From NCBI RefSeq assembly GCF_019801965.1, contig NZ_JAHVIA010000005.1, forward strand, positions 124,001 through 188,000: a stretch of 64,000 nt of DNA, given 5' to 3'. Below, one piece after another: positions 17,198-26,202 of the stretch; position 1 is the first letter of the stretch, and each line of letters starts with the position of its first letter. The notes beneath the pieces were generated by a model, which had not been told where the DNA came from, searched no databases, and was given only the letters and a program-made list of their open reading frames with translations. The translations under genes and the position numbers were made by a program. The DNA comes from Salipiger bermudensis (GTDB taxonomy: Bacteria; Pseudomonadota; Alphaproteobacteria; Rhodobacterales; Rhodobacteraceae).

Positions 17198-18343
17198 TTA
17201 CCCGCGGCACTTCATGAACTGCGCAAGCCGCGCCAGCCCCTCTTCGATATCGGCGCTGCTGCGCGCATAGGAAAACCGCAGCGTGCCGTGGCCGCGCTCG
17301 GGATCGAAATCGAGCCCCGGCGTCACCGCCACCCCGGCCTTGTCGAGGATCTCGGCCGCGAAGGCGCGGCTGTCGTCGGTCAGGTGGCTGACATCGGCGT
17401 AGACATAGAACGCCCCGTCGGGCGGCGCGATGCGGTCGAAGCCGGCCTTGGGCAACCCGTCGAGCATCAGCTGACGGTTCTTCGCATAGACCGCGAGGTT
17501 GTCCTGCAGCTCCTCGCCGCAATCCATCGCCGCCAGCGCCGCCACCTGCGCCGCGTGCGGCGGGCAGATGAACAGGTTCTGCGCCAGCCGTTCGACCTGC
17601 CGCACCATGCGCTCGGGCAGCACCAGCCAGCCGACGCGCCAGCCGGTCATCGAGAAATACTTCGAGAAGGAGTTGATCACGCAGACATCGTCCGACAGCT
17701 CGAGCGCCGTCACCGCGCGTTTGTCATACTCGATGCCGTGATAGATCTCGTCCGAAAGGAACGCCGCGCCGTTGGCCTGGCAGGTCTCGATCATCGCGCC
17801 GAGCTCGGCGCGGTCGAGCATCGTTCCGGTGGGGTTCGCCGGGGAGGCCATCATCAGGCCCTGGTAGTCGACGCCCGCGAGATCCCCGGGCACAAGCTGG
17901 TAGCCGTTCTCGGGCTTCGCCGGCACCTCCACGGGCACCAGGTCCAGCGCCTTGAGGATCTGACGGTAGGACGGGTATCCGGGCATCCCCAGCGCCACCC
18001 GGTCACCGGCGTCGAACATCGCGGTGAAGGCGAGGATGAAGCCGCCCGAGGAGCCCGGCGTAACCACCACGCGGGCCGGATCGAGATCGACGTCGTACCA
18101 CTCGCCGTAGAGCCGCGCGATGCGCTGGCGCAGCGCCGGCAGGCCGAGCGCCACCGTGTAGCCCAGCGGGTCGGACTTCATGGTCTCGGCCAGCACCGCG
18201 CGGGCATGGGCCGGCGCCGGCGACGAGGGCTGGCCCACTTCCATGTGGATGATGTGGCGCCCGGCCTCCTCGGCGGCCCGCGCCGCTTCCATGACATCCA
18301 TCACGATGAAGGGATCGACCGCCCCCCGGCTTGAGTTTCGCAT
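17198..18343 (-). CDS. Class I/II pyridoxal-phosphate aminotransferase
   Basis: A 381-residue fold-type I PLP enzyme. It has PGSSGGF and NPTGT in the cofactor pocket, SDEIYHGIEY, and the Schiff-base lysine in NSFSKYFSMTGWRVGW, with the carboxylate-binding Arg in LRFSYARS. This is the AspC-like subgroup of aminotransferases; the amino donor and product cannot be told from the sequence. The ATG at 18343 (MRNSSRGAVDP) has GGGAGAGCAGG upstream; a longer frame adds 25 residues that run into the divergent promoter. It is divergent from the M48 protease gene with a 56-bp gap. Confidence 0.9.
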   Translation of the reverse strand: MRNSSRGAVDPFIVMDVMEAARAAEEAGRHIIHMEVGQPSSPAPAHARAVLAETMKSDPLGYTVALGLPALRQRIARLYGEWYDVDLDPARVVVTPGSSGGFILAFTAMFDAGDRVALGMPGYPSYRQILKALDLVPVEVPAKPENGYQLVPGDLAGVDYQGLMMASPANPTGTMLDRAELGAMIETCQANGAAFLSDEIYHGIEYDKRAVTALELSDDVCVINSFSKYFSMTGWRVGWLVLPERMVRQVERLAQNLFICPPHAAQVAALAAMDCGEELQDNLAVYAKNRQLMLDGLPKAGFDRIAPPDGAFYVYADVSHLTDDSRAFAAEILDKAGVAVTPGLDFDPERGHGTLRFSYARSSADIEEGLARLAQFMKCRG

Positions 18344-18399
18344 CCTGCTCTCCCATGGTGGCTCGGGATTGGGAGTATTGAGGATACCGGGGAGGGTCA

Positions 18400-19740
18400 A
18401 TGTCCGCCGCTGTCGCAAGACCGATTGCCGCGCTGCTGCTCGTGGCCACGCTGCTCTTCGCGGCCCTGCCCGCCCGCGCCGTCACCCTGCTGCGCGATGC
18501 CGATATCGAACACGCGCTGGCGATGGTTGCCGCGCCGGTACTGCGCGGCGCCGGGCTGAGCCCGTCGCAGGTGCAGGTGATGGTGGTCAAGGATGACAAG
18601 CTCAACGCCTTCATCATCGACAGCAAGGCGATCTACATCAATTCCGGGCTGATCATGAAGCTCGAGACCCCGGCGCAGCTGCAGGCGGTGATCGCGCATG
18701 AGGCGGCGCATATCACCAACGGCCATATCGCCCGGCGTCTCGGCAACATGCGCAACGCCCGCACCGCGACGCTGCTCGGCATGGCGCTGGCGGCGGCGGC
18801 CGGGGCGGGCACCGGCAGCGGCGACGCCGCGGCGGCGATCATGCTGGGGTCCTCGGCCTCGGCGATGAACAATTTCATGTCGCACACGCGGGCGGAGGAA
18901 AGCGCCGCCGATATCAGCTCGGTGCGCAGCATGGTGAATGCCGGGCTCGACCCGAGCGGCGCCGTCGAGGTGCAGGAGATCTTCCGCGGCCAGGAGCTGC
19001 TCTCGGCGCCGCGGCAGGACCCCTACGTGCGCACCCATCCGCTGACCCGCGATCGTCTGCGCGCCCTGCAGGGGCTTGTCGCCGCCGCGCCCGGCCAGGG
19101 CACCGCCGCCGATCCCGCGACGGCCTACTGGTTCGCCCGCGCCCGCGCCAAGCTCGCGGGCTTCCTGCGGGCGCCGAGCTGGACACTGAGGCGGCTCGAC
19201 CGGCTGCCCAGCAAGGATATCGCTTTGATGGCCGAGGCGGTGGCGCAGCACCGGCAATCCGACCTGAAACGCGCCCTGCGTGCCATCGACGGCGCCATCG
19301 CGATGCGCCCGAACGATCCGTTCCTGCGCGACCTAAAGGGAGAGATCCTGCTCGAGAGCCGCCAGGCCGGACCGGCGGTGCAGGTCTACGGACAGGCCCG
19401 CCAGCTGGCCCCGCGCAACGCCCAGATCCTCGGCGGGCTCGGTCGGGCGCAGCTCGCCGCCGGCCAATATGGTGCCGCGCTGCGCACGCTCGAAGAAGCC
19501 CGCGACCGTGACTGGCGCGATGGCCGCGTGCTGCGCGATCTCGCGGTGGCCTATGCCAAGACCGGCAATACCGGCATGGCCTCGGAGGCCACGGCGCAGC
19601 GCTACGCGCTGCAGGGCCGTCTGCACGATGCCGGCATCCACGCCAAGCGCGCGCTGGGTCTGCTGCCCCGCGGCTCCGCCCCCTATCGCCGGGCGCAGGA
19701 CGTGGCCGACGCCGCGGCCCGCGCCGAAAAGAAACGCTGA
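18400..19740 (+). CDS. M48-family metalloprotease with C-terminal TPR repeats (BepA-like)
   Basis: A 446-residue protein with a signal peptide (ending ALPARA), a zinc protease domain with the metal motif HEAAH and the third ligand in AEESAAD, and TPR-like helices after about residue 280 (LKGEILLESRQAGPAVQVYGQ and following). This matches periplasmic BepA/YfgC proteins, which act as chaperone-protease for outer-membrane protein assembly; that role is known for E. coli and inferred here. GGGGAGGG precedes the start. The DsbA-like gene follows 54 bp downstream, so both probably form an envelope-quality-control operon. Confidence 0.92.
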   Translation: MSAAVARPIAALLLVATLLFAALPARAVTLLRDADIEHALAMVAAPVLRGAGLSPSQVQVMVVKDDKLNAFIIDSKAIYINSGLIMKLETPAQLQAVIAHEAAHITNGHIARRLGNMRNARTATLLGMALAAAAGAGTGSGDAAAAIMLGSSASAMNNFMSHTRAEESAADISSVRSMVNAGLDPSGAVEVQEIFRGQELLSAPRQDPYVRTHPLTRDRLRALQGLVAAAPGQGTAADPATAYWFARARAKLAGFLRAPSWTLRRLDRLPSKDIALMAEAVAQHRQSDLKRALRAIDGAIAMRPNDPFLRDLKGEILLESRQAGPAVQVYGQARQLAPRNAQILGGLGRAQLAAGQYGAALRTLEEARDRDWRDGRVLRDLAVAYAKTGNTGMASEATAQRYALQGRLHDAGIHAKRALGLLPRGSAPYRRAQDVADAAARAEKKR

Positions 19741-19794
19741 CACCCGACACCGCGACCGATACAGGTCACCCAACGAACCAAGACAGGAGCTTCC

Positions 19795-20568
19795 ATGCTG
19801 ACCCGACTGACCCGCCCCGCCGCCGCGCTGACCCTCGCTGCCGGTCTCGCCGCAGCGCTGCCGGCCACGGCACAGGAGATGGATTTCTCCGCCATGACGC
19901 CCGAGCAGCGCGCCGCCTTCGGGGCGCAGGTGCGTGAATACCTCCTGGAAAACCCGGAGGTCATCATGGAGGCCGTCAACGCGCTCGAGAGCCGCCAGGC
20001 CGAGCAGCAGGCGGTGGCCGACCAGCAGATCGTCGCCGACAACGCCGACGCGCTGTTCCGCGACGGCTATTCCTATGTCGGCGGCAACCCCGATGGCGAC
20101 ATCACCATCGTCGAATTCTCCGATTATCGCTGCGGCTATTGCCGCCGCGCCTTTCCCGAGGTCGAGGAGCTGATCGAGAGCGACGGCAACATCCGTTTCA
20201 TCATGAAGGAGTTCCCGATCCTCGGCGAGGCCTCGGTCACCTCCTCGCGCTTTGCCATCGCGACGCTGATGGAAGCGGGCGACGAGGCCTACAAGTCGGT
20301 GCATGACGCGCTGATCACCCTCGAGGGCGAGCCCTCCGAGCCGGTCCTGCGCCGGCTGGCGGAGACGCTGGGGCTCGATGCCGAGGCGATCATCGCCCGG
20401 ATGTCGGACGAGGAAGTCACCCGCCGCATCCAGGAGACCCGCGCGCTGGCGACGCGGCTGCAGATCAACGGCACGCCGAGCTTCGTCTTCGGCGACCAGA
20501 TGCTGCGCGGCTACGTGCCGCTCGACGGCATGCGCCAGATGGTCGAGCAGATCCGCTCGGAAGGATGA
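19795..20568 (+). CDS. DsbA-family thiol-disulfide oxidoreductase (ScsC/Com1-like)
   Basis: A 257-residue exported protein. After the signal peptide (ending ALPATAQ) come an N-terminal helical segment (about 30-85, MTPEQRAAFGAQVREYLLENP), as in oligomerising ScsC-type proteins, and a thioredoxin domain with active site CGYC (EFSDYRCGYCRRAFPEV) and cis-proline in NGTPSFVFG. It probably forms or isomerises disulfides in periplasmic proteins. It sits behind the M48 protease gene on the same strand. The start is preceded by ACAGGAGC. Confidence 0.92.
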   Translation: MLTRLTRPAAALTLAAGLAAALPATAQEMDFSAMTPEQRAAFGAQVREYLLENPEVIMEAVNALESRQAEQQAVADQQIVADNADALFRDGYSYVGGNPDGDITIVEFSDYRCGYCRRAFPEVEELIESDGNIRFIMKEFPILGEASVTSSRFAIATLMEAGDEAYKSVHDALITLEGEPSEPVLRRLAETLGLDAEAIIARMSDEEVTRRIQETRALATRLQINGTPSFVFGDQMLRGYVPLDGMRQMVEQIRSEG

Positions 20569-20570
20569 GC

Positions 20571-20604
20571 AAAAGCCCGCCCCCGGCGCGGCTCGGGGCG
20601 GGCT
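20571..20604 (-). terminator. Rho-independent terminator of ispG
   Basis: AGCCCGCCCC (20574-20583) and GGGGCGGGCT (20595-20604) form a perfect 10-bp stem; the minus strand reads TTTT directly after. The convergent DsbA-like gene ends only a few bases away, so the hairpin may serve both genes, although the plus strand has no T-run. Confidence 0.8.
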
Positions 20605-20684
20605 TCGAGATGGTTTGCGGGCCGTCGTCCTGCCGTCGTCTCCGGGGCTGATCCCGCGCGAGCGCCGCGCGGAGACCCGGCGCC

Positions 20685-21830
20685 CTATTCGGCTGCTTCC
20701 GATGCGGCCTCGGCTTCGGCTGCGTTCTGGGCCTCGATCTGCGCGGCCTTCTTCTCGACCTCCTCGACGATGTGATCGATCATCTGGTCGTTGTTCATCT
20801 TGTGGCTGGCCTTGCCCGCCAGATAGACCATGCCGCTGCCGGCGCCGCCGCCGGTGAAGCCGACATCGGTCATCAGCGCCTCGCCGGGGCCGTTCACCAC
20901 GCAGCCGATGATCGACAGCGACATCGGCGTCTTGATGTGCTCGAGCCGCTCTTCCAGCGCCTCGACGGTCTTGATCACGTCAAAGCCCTGACGGGCGCAG
21001 GACGGGCAGGAGATGATATTGACGCCGCGGTGGCGCAGGCCGAGCGACTTGAGGATCTCGTAGCCGACCTTGACCTCCTCGACCGGGTCCGCCGAGAGCG
21101 AGACGCGCAACGTGTCGCCGATGCCCATCCACAGCAACTGGCCGAGGCCGATCGCGCTCTTGATGGTGCCCGAGGTCAGCCCGCCGGCCTCGGTGATGCC
21201 GAGATGGATCGGCTTGTCGGTGACCTCGGCCAGCCCCATGTAGGCGGCGGAGGAGAGGAAGACGTCGGACGCCTTCACCGAGATCTTGAACTCGTGGAAA
21301 TCGTTGTCCTCGAGGATACGGATGTGATCCAGCGCGCTCTCGACCATCGCGTCGGGGCATGGCTCGCCGTATTTCTCCAGCAGGTGCTTCTCGAGCGAGC
21401 CGCCATTCACGCCGATGCGCATTGAGCAGCCATGATCGCGGGCGGCGGCGATGACCTCGCGCACCCGCGCCTCGCTGCCGATATTGCCGGGATTGATGCG
21501 CAGGCAGGCGGCGCCGGCCTCTGCGGCCTCAATGCCGCGCTTGTAGTGGAAATGGATGTCGGCGACGATCGGCACCGGGCTCTCGCGAACGATCTCCTTC
21601 AGCGCTTTCGCGCTGTCCTCGTCAGGCACCGAGACCCGCACGATATCGGCCCCGGCTTCGGCGGCGCGCTGGACCTGATCCACCGTCGCCTTGACGTCGG
21701 TGGTGATGGTGTTGGTCATGGTCTGGACCGAGATCGGCGCATCGCCGCCCACGGGAACGTTGCCGACCATGATCCGGCGCGACTTGCGCCGCTCGATGTT
21801 GCGCCAGGGACGGATCGGGTTGTGGCTCAT
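20685..21830 (-). CDS. ispG: 4-hydroxy-3-methylbut-2-enyl diphosphate synthase (GcpE)
   Basis: A 381-residue [4Fe-4S] enzyme of the MEP isoprenoid pathway that reductively converts MEcPP to HMBPP. The opening [21 protein letters not shown] and the TIM-barrel segments [13 protein letters not shown] and LRINPGNIG are family hallmarks. The cluster ligands are in ISCPSCARQ and [14 protein letters not shown] Glu/Ala-rich tail of about 20 residues follows. A GAGGAG site precedes the ATG at 21830. It lies downstream of the RodZ-like gene on the same strand across a 262-bp gap that contains a tandem repeat. Confidence 0.97.
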   Translation of the reverse strand: MSHNPIRPWRNIERRKSRRIMVGNVPVGGDAPISVQTMTNTITTDVKATVDQVQRAAEAGADIVRVSVPDEDSAKALKEIVRESPVPIVADIHFHYKRGIEAAEAGAACLRINPGNIGSEARVREVIAAARDHGCSMRIGVNGGSLEKHLLEKYGEPCPDAMVESALDHIRILEDNDFHEFKISVKASDVFLSSAAYMGLAEVTDKPIHLGITEAGGLTSGTIKSAIGLGQLLWMGIGDTLRVSLSADPVEEVKVGYEILKSLGLRHRGVNIISCPSCARQGFDVIKTVEALEERLEHIKTPMSLSIIGCVVNGPGEALMTDVGFTGGGAGSGMVYLAGKASHKMNNDQMIDHIVEEVEKKAAQIEAQNAAEAEAASEAAE

Positions 21831-21968
21831 GCCGCAAGGCTCCTCGGGAAAGGTGGGTCGCGTGCGGCCATACCTAATGCCGTGAGCGCCTTGAGGCCAG
21901 AGACGATTGCGTGAAACCGCCGAAGCGCCCCTGCCCCCGCCTGCCGGAGCAGCCGCGGAGAGGCTCAG

Positions 21969-22116
21969 TCGGCAACGGGCGCTGTCAGTTAGAGACGCCG
22001 TCGGTGGCCGGGTCCGTCAGTTGCGGGCTCAGTCGCTGACCGGGTCGATCAGCTACGGACGAAATCGGTGAGCGGATCAACCGGCTCCGGGCTCAGTCGG
22101 TGACTGTCACGGCGCT
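21969..22116. repeat. Degenerate 32-bp tandem repeat array overlapping the 3' end of the RodZ-like gene
   Basis: Related segments start every 32 bp at 21969, 22001, 22033, 22065 and 22097: TCGGTGGCCGGGTCCGTCAG and TCGCTGACCGGGTCGATCAG are the clearest pair. GGCTCAGTCG recurs exactly every 64 bp (21962, 22026, 22090). The last unit contains the stop codon of the RodZ-like gene, so the array looks like expansion of the gene's 3' end. Confidence 0.75.
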
Positions 22117-23715
22117 GTTGAGCTCGGCCACGACGCGCTCGAGATCGGCATCGCGGCTGATATCGGCGACCTGGTAGCTCGAGGTCAGGTTGTCGACCGA
22201 GAGCGCGAGGTTCGAAGTCACCGCGCCGGTATCGCCGGCCGGGCCGTAGGTCTGGCCGTTGACGGCGAAATAGACCGCGCCGGATTCGCCCACCCGCAGG
22301 GTGGCCGGATCCTCGGTGTTGGGCAGTTCGAACGTGTCGCCGGCGCGCATCGTCGCCTCGTAGATCACCGAGCCGTCGGCGGCGCGCACCCGCACCCAGG
22401 CGGTGCGCACGGCGATCATCGTCACGCCGGGGGCGCTGTCTTCCAGAACCTTGGGCTGTCCGGGCTCGCCCTGCGGCTCCGCCACGGCAAACTGGGTCAG
22501 GTCGTCGATCACACGCTGCAGGTCGCCATCGCGGGAAGCGTCTGCGGGGCTGTAGGCGGCGGCGATCAGCTCGGGCTGCAGCGAAAGATCCCGGGTCACG
22601 GTGCCGGTGGGGCCGGCGGGCCCGTAGGTCTGGCCGTTCATCGCGAAGTAGACCGCGCCGGATTCACCGACATTGAGCTTCGGATCGGTCTGGTCGGCGG
22701 GCACCGCCCAGGTATCGCCGGCATCCATCACCCGCTCGAACAGCACGCTGCCGTCATCGCCGCGCACCCGCACCCAGGCCGGGCGCACCGCGACCAGCGT
22801 CATCTGGCCGGGCGTGGCAAGCTGCGGCGCCCGCGGCGTGGCCTCGGCGAACTGTCGCTCGGAGCCATCGGGGGCGGCGACCGGCGCCGGCGGCACGGTG
22901 CCGCGCTGCGCGAAGACACCGACCGTGGCCGGATCGAGCGAGGAAATCGGGGCATCGCGGGCCACCAGCACCGGCACGTCGAGCGCCTGCGGGCGGTAGA
23001 GACGATCCAGCGCCTCGGCCCCGGGGGGCGAGAAGGCGCCGACGCCATCGACTTGCGCCAGCACGTCTTCACCATCTTCCTCGGCAATCGGTGCAACGGC
23101 GCCGTCGAGCGGGTCCAGCTCGCTCAGCACCACCGGGGTCTGATCCACCGGTGCGAGCTGCACGCGCTGCACCTCGCGCAGGACCGCCCAGCCGCCATAG
23201 CCGATGCCGCCGATCAGCGCGACCAGCACCAGCATCGAGGCCACGGCCCCCGGCTCGATCCGCGACAGGAAGCTGTCGCCGGCGGGCACGAAGGGCATCC
23301 GCGGCTCGGCGAAGGGATCGCGCGCGGCGGGGCGCGGCGCCTCGGACTTGGTGTAGTTCGGCTTGCGGATGGTCGAGGCGTTTTCCGACATGCCGTGAGC
23401 GACGGAGAAGCCGCTCTCGGTGCAGAATTCCTGGAAGCACTCGTCGGGATCCATGCCGAGATAACGGGCGTAGGAGCGCACATAGCCGGCGATGAAACCG
23501 GGGGTATCGAAGGCGGAGGGATCGCAATTCTCGATCGCGGCGATGTAGCTCGCCTTGATCCTCAGCTCGCGCTGGACGTCGAGCAGGGATTTGCCCATCG
23601 TCGCGCGTTCACCGCGCATGACATCTCCCAGCCGCAATGTGAAATCATCGAAGCCGCGGGGGCCATCATCTTCGACAACCTCGTCCGGCCTACGTGAGGA
23701 TTTCCGCCCGATCAT
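22093..23715 (-). CDS. RodZ-like protein: HTH domain, membrane helix and two DUF4115 domains
   Basis: A 540-residue protein. A cytoplasmic Cro-type HTH (about 30-95, with LLDVQRELRIKASYIAAIEN and PGFIAGYVRSYARYLG) is typical of RodZ, followed by one membrane helix (157-180), a Pro/Ala-rich periplasmic linker, and two copies of the C-terminal DUF4115 domain at about 305-380 and 432-505. RodZ links MreB filaments to the elongation machinery and sets rod shape. Usual relatives have one such domain; here it is duplicated with very similar cores (VRVRGDDGSVLFERVMDAGD and VRVRAADGSVIYEATMRAGD). ispG lies downstream. The ribosome site is weak (AGG 9 nt before the ATG). Confidence 0.85.
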   Translation of the reverse strand: MIGRKSSRRPDEVVEDDGPRGFDDFTLRLGDVMRGERATMGKSLLDVQRELRIKASYIAAIENCDPSAFDTPGFIAGYVRSYARYLGMDPDECFQEFCTESGFSVAHGMSENASTIRKPNYTKSEAPRPAARDPFAEPRMPFVPAGDSFLSRIEPGAVASMLVLVALIGGIGYGGWAVLREVQRVQLAPVDQTPVVLSELDPLDGAVAPIAEEDGEDVLAQVDGVGAFSPPGAEALDRLYRPQALDVPVLVARDAPISSLDPATVGVFAQRGTVPPAPVAAPDGSERQFAEATPRAPQLATPGQMTLVAVRPAWVRVRGDDGSVLFERVMDAGDTWAVPADQTDPKLNVGESGAVYFAMNGQTYGPAGPTGTVTRDLSLQPELIAAAYSPADASRDGDLQRVIDDLTQFAVAEPQGEPGQPKVLEDSAPGVTMIAVRTAWVRVRAADGSVIYEATMRAGDTFELPNTEDPATLRVGESGAVYFAVNGQTYGPAGDTGAVTSNLALSVDNLTSSYQVADISRDADLERVVAELNSAVTVTD

Positions 23716-23787
23716 GCGTTCAACCTAAAAATGGTGCTGTCCCAGCTCGCCTGCCCAATCACGCTTTCGCGATTCGCTTCGCGTGTT

Positions 23788-23815
23788 TTATTAGGACTAC
23801 GTTAGCACATCACAA
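23788..23815 (-). promoter_or_regulatory. Predicted promoter of the RodZ-like gene
   Basis: Read on the minus strand, TTGTGA (23815-23810) and TAATAA (23793-23788) are separated by 16 bp, placing the transcript start about 65 nt before the gene. Confidence 0.5.
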
Positions 23816-23995
23816 CTGCTTTTACAGAGATTCGAGGGGTCATGAGCGTGGTTCTGCGCAACCCCGCCCGTGCATCGTGCACTCGGCCCAACGATATGCG
23901 CCGCGCCGAAGTTCCTCTATCTGCTCACGAATCCCGATCGAGGGATTCTCGTTCGACGCGCAAGCATCTTCGGACAGAATGGTAAATGATAGATA

Positions 23996-24028
23996 AAACC
24001 CTCCCGCTCGATTTGAGCGGAAGGGTTT
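23996..24028 (-). terminator. Rho-independent terminator of hemA
   Basis: AAACCCTCCCGCTC (23996-24009) pairs with GAGCGGAAGGGTTT (24015-24028) with one mismatch and a 5-nt loop; the minus strand continues into TTTT. It lies 60 bp after the hemA stop codon. Confidence 0.85.
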
Positions 24029-24087
24029 CAATCGATGTTACAGTCGCGGCGTCGGCAACGGTCTCCGGGCCGCGGATCCGGTCCGGA

Positions 24088-25317
24088 TCAGGCGCTGAGC
24101 TCCTGCCGGTTCAGCGCGCAATGCGACCACAGCGCGTCGAGCGCGCGCACCAGCTTGTCCATCTCGTCGGGGCCATGCACCGGCGAGGGGGTGAAGCGCA
24201 GGCGCTCGGTGCCGCGGGGCACGGTGGGGAAGTTGATCGGCTGGACATAGATGCCGTAGCCGTCAAGCAGCATGTCGGAGAGCTGCTTGGTGTGCACCGG
24301 ATCGCCGACGATCACCGGAACGATATGGCTGCCGTGATCGATGATCGGCAGGCCCATGCCCTTGAGGCGGGTCTTGAGGATTCGCGCCTGGGTCTGGTGT
24401 GCGTCGCGCAGGGCCTGATCCTGCTTGAGATGGGCGATCGAGGCCGCCGCCCCGGCTGCCACCGCCGGCGGGATCGAGGTGGTGAAGATGAAGCCCGGCG
24501 CGTAGGAGCGCACCGCGTCGCACATCTTCTCGCTCGCCGCGATATAGCCGCCGAACACGCCGAAGGCCTTGCCGAGCGTGCCGTTGATGATGTCGATGCG
24601 ATGCGCCAGCCGGTCGCGCTCGGCGACGCCGCCGCCGCGCGGGCCGTACATGCCCACCGCGTGCACCTCGTCGAGATAGGTCAGCGCGCCAACCTCCTCA
24701 GCGAGATCGCAGATCTCCCCGATCGGACCGAAATCGCCGTCCATCGAGTAGACCGATTCAAAGGCGATGAGCTTCGGCGCGCGCGGGTCGTCTGCGGCGA
24801 TCAGCTCTCGCAGGTGGTCGACGTCGTTGTGGCGGAAGATCCGCTTGGCGCCGCCATTGCGCTTGATGCCCTCGATCATCGAGGCGTGGTTGAGCTCGTC
24901 GGAATAGATGATCAGGCCGGGGAACAGCTTGGGCAGGGTCGAGAGCGTGGCGTCATTGGCGATGTAGGCGGAGGAGAAGACCAGCGCCGCCTCCTTGCCG
25001 TGCAGGTCCGCCAGCTCGGCTTCGAGCCGCTTGTGATAGACCGTGGTGCCGGAGATGTTGCGCGTGCCGCCGGAGCCCGCGCCGGTGGCGTCGATCGCCT
25101 CATGCATCGCGGCGAGCACCGCCGGGTGCTGGCCCATGCCGAGATAATCGTTGCCGCACCACACGGTGATCGCCTGCTCCGAGCCGTCTGCCTTGCGCCA
25201 GGTGGCGTGCGGGAACTGGCCCTTCTTGCGCTCGATGTCGATGAAGGTGCGGTAGCGGCCTTCCTCGTGCAGGCGGTTCAGGGCTTCGTCGAGCTTCGCG
25301 GTGTAATCCACCGGCAT
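24088..25317 (-). CDS. hemA: 5-aminolevulinate synthase
   Basis: A 409-residue PLP enzyme that condenses glycine with succinyl-CoA to 5-aminolevulinate, the first step of tetrapyrrole synthesis by the alphaproteobacterial C4 route. Motifs include [49 protein letters not shown] and the Schiff-base lysine in [14 protein letters not shown]. Length equals that of Rhodobacter HemA. The ATG at 25317 has a strong GAAGGAGG site just upstream; the longer frame adds 33 residues that cover the leader. An FNR-type box and a -10 element lie upstream (25419-25459), so expression probably rises when oxygen is low. It is divergent from a small exported protein. Confidence 0.96.
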   Translation of the reverse strand: MPVDYTAKLDEALNRLHEEGRYRTFIDIERKKGQFPHATWRKADGSEQAITVWCGNDYLGMGQHPAVLAAMHEAIDATGAGSGGTRNISGTTVYHKRLEAELADLHGKEAALVFSSAYIANDATLSTLPKLFPGLIIYSDELNHASMIEGIKRNGGAKRIFRHNDVDHLRELIAADDPRAPKLIAFESVYSMDGDFGPIGEICDLAEEVGALTYLDEVHAVGMYGPRGGGVAERDRLAHRIDIINGTLGKAFGVFGGYIAASEKMCDAVRSYAPGFIFTTSIPPAVAAGAAASIAHLKQDQALRDAHQTQARILKTRLKGMGLPIIDHGSHIVPVIVGDPVHTKQLSDMLLDGYGIYVQPINFPTVPRGTERLRFTPSPVHGPDEMDKLVRALDALWSHCALNRQELSA

Positions 25318-25370
25318 CTCCTCCTTCGCTTTGGCCACGTCGTTGCGTGTCTCGTCGGCGGTTCTGGCCG

Positions 25371-25388
25371 CATTCACATTCGTGAATG
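25371..25388. promoter_or_regulatory. 18-bp inverted repeat in the hemA leader
   Basis: CATTCAC (25371-25377), ATTC, GTGAATG (25382-25388) form a perfect 7+4+7 repeat 54 bp before the hemA start codon. It lies downstream of the predicted transcript start, so it could be an operator or a leader hairpin. The binding factor is unknown. Confidence 0.45.
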
Positions 25389-25418
25389 GATAACGCTCAC
25401 AGGGCATCCTGTCCACGG

Positions 25419-25459
25419 TTTAGAAAGAGACTAAGAGTCGCGGCCTTGATTTGCATCAA
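25419..25459 (-). promoter_or_regulatory. FnrL-type class II promoter of hemA
   Basis: TTGATTTGCATCAA (25446-25459) is an exact FNR/FnrL box (TTGAT-N4-ATCAA). On the minus strand a -10-like TCTAAA lies at 25424-25419. If transcription starts near 25411, the box is centred at -41.5, the standard position for a class II FNR activator. FnrL control of hemA is known in Rhodobacter sphaeroides. Confidence 0.8.
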
Positions 25460-25678
25460 GACTTTCGGATCGTGTTCCGGCGTCGTCTCTCGGGGGCGCA
25501 TCGGAATCTGGCGCATAGATACCGCCCGAATACAGCAATTCAAGCGCCTTCCTCCCCGCTCCCGCAAGCGTGAGGCGGAGCGGGACACCATGCCGCGGCG
25601 ACATCACATTCAATAAATGTTATATTACAGGCGCACCGTGGGACCCTCGCATGCATCACCAAGAGGAGACCAAGCCAC

Positions 25679-25972
25679 ATGAAGCACATCACGCCACTCG
25701 CACTTGCCGTCATCGCGCTGAGCGGCAGCATCAGCGCGCTCGAGGCGGGCCACGCCAACCCGTGGACCGATGACCTGAGCGAGGTTCTGGAGAAGAACCA
25801 CGACAGCAATCAGGCCAGGAGCGCCGACACGCCCGGCGAAGACGAGATGCGTGGGGTCATGACCCGCAACGCCCATGGCAAGACCGGCGGCAGCGCCGCC
25901 GGGACCGACAGTGGCAAAAGCGGCAGCGGCAATCAGGGCGGATCCCGAGGCCAGGGATCCCACAAGCGCTGA
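25679..25972 (+). CDS. Small exported hydrophilic protein of unknown function
   Basis: A 97-residue protein. A signal peptide (MKHITPLALAVIALSGSISA, cleavage near residue 24-26) precedes a short acidic segment (PWTDDLSEVLEKNHDSNQ) and a Gly/Ser/Lys-rich tail (GKTGGSAAGTDSGKSGSGNQ) that should be disordered. No Cys and no known motif. AAGAGGAG precedes the start at slightly long spacing. It is divergent from hemA and shares its control region, so oxygen-linked expression is possible but not shown. Confidence 0.65.
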   Translation: MKHITPLALAVIALSGSISALEAGHANPWTDDLSEVLEKNHDSNQARSADTPGEDEMRGVMTRNAHGKTGGSAAGTDSGKSGSGNQGGSRGQGSHKR

Positions 25973-25980
25973 GCCCTGCC

Positions 25981-26009
25981 GGCCGGGGCGCGCCCCTTGC
26001 GCCCCGGCC
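25981..26009 (+). terminator. Strong G+C hairpin after the small exported protein gene
   Basis: GGCCGGGGCGC (25981-25991) and GCGCCCCGGCC (25999-26009) form a perfect 11-bp stem with a 7-nt loop. There is no U-tract, so it may be a weak terminator or mRNA end-stabiliser. Confidence 0.5.
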
Positions 26010-26202
26010 CTCTCCCGGGCGTCGCCCGGGTCCACGGCCTGTTCCGAGGCAGAGTTACGAAAGGTAAGGTTTTGCTTACTCGCCAGACCACCCGGACGCG
26101 TGCATCCTGATGAAATTAGAGACACTCGTGGACGACGCCCCCGGCGCTGTTCCGATTTTACGCGTTGTTGATTTTTCAAAGGTCTTTTTCGAAGGTCATT
26201 TC

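Larger units (their letters stand above)
23716..24087. other. Intergenic region between the RodZ-like gene and hemA
   Basis: About 370 bp without a supported gene. It holds the promoter of the RodZ-like gene near 23788-23815 and the hemA terminator at 23996-24028. A frame of 100 codons on the plus strand (23694-23996) has no ribosome site and no protein-like pattern. Confidence 0.55.
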
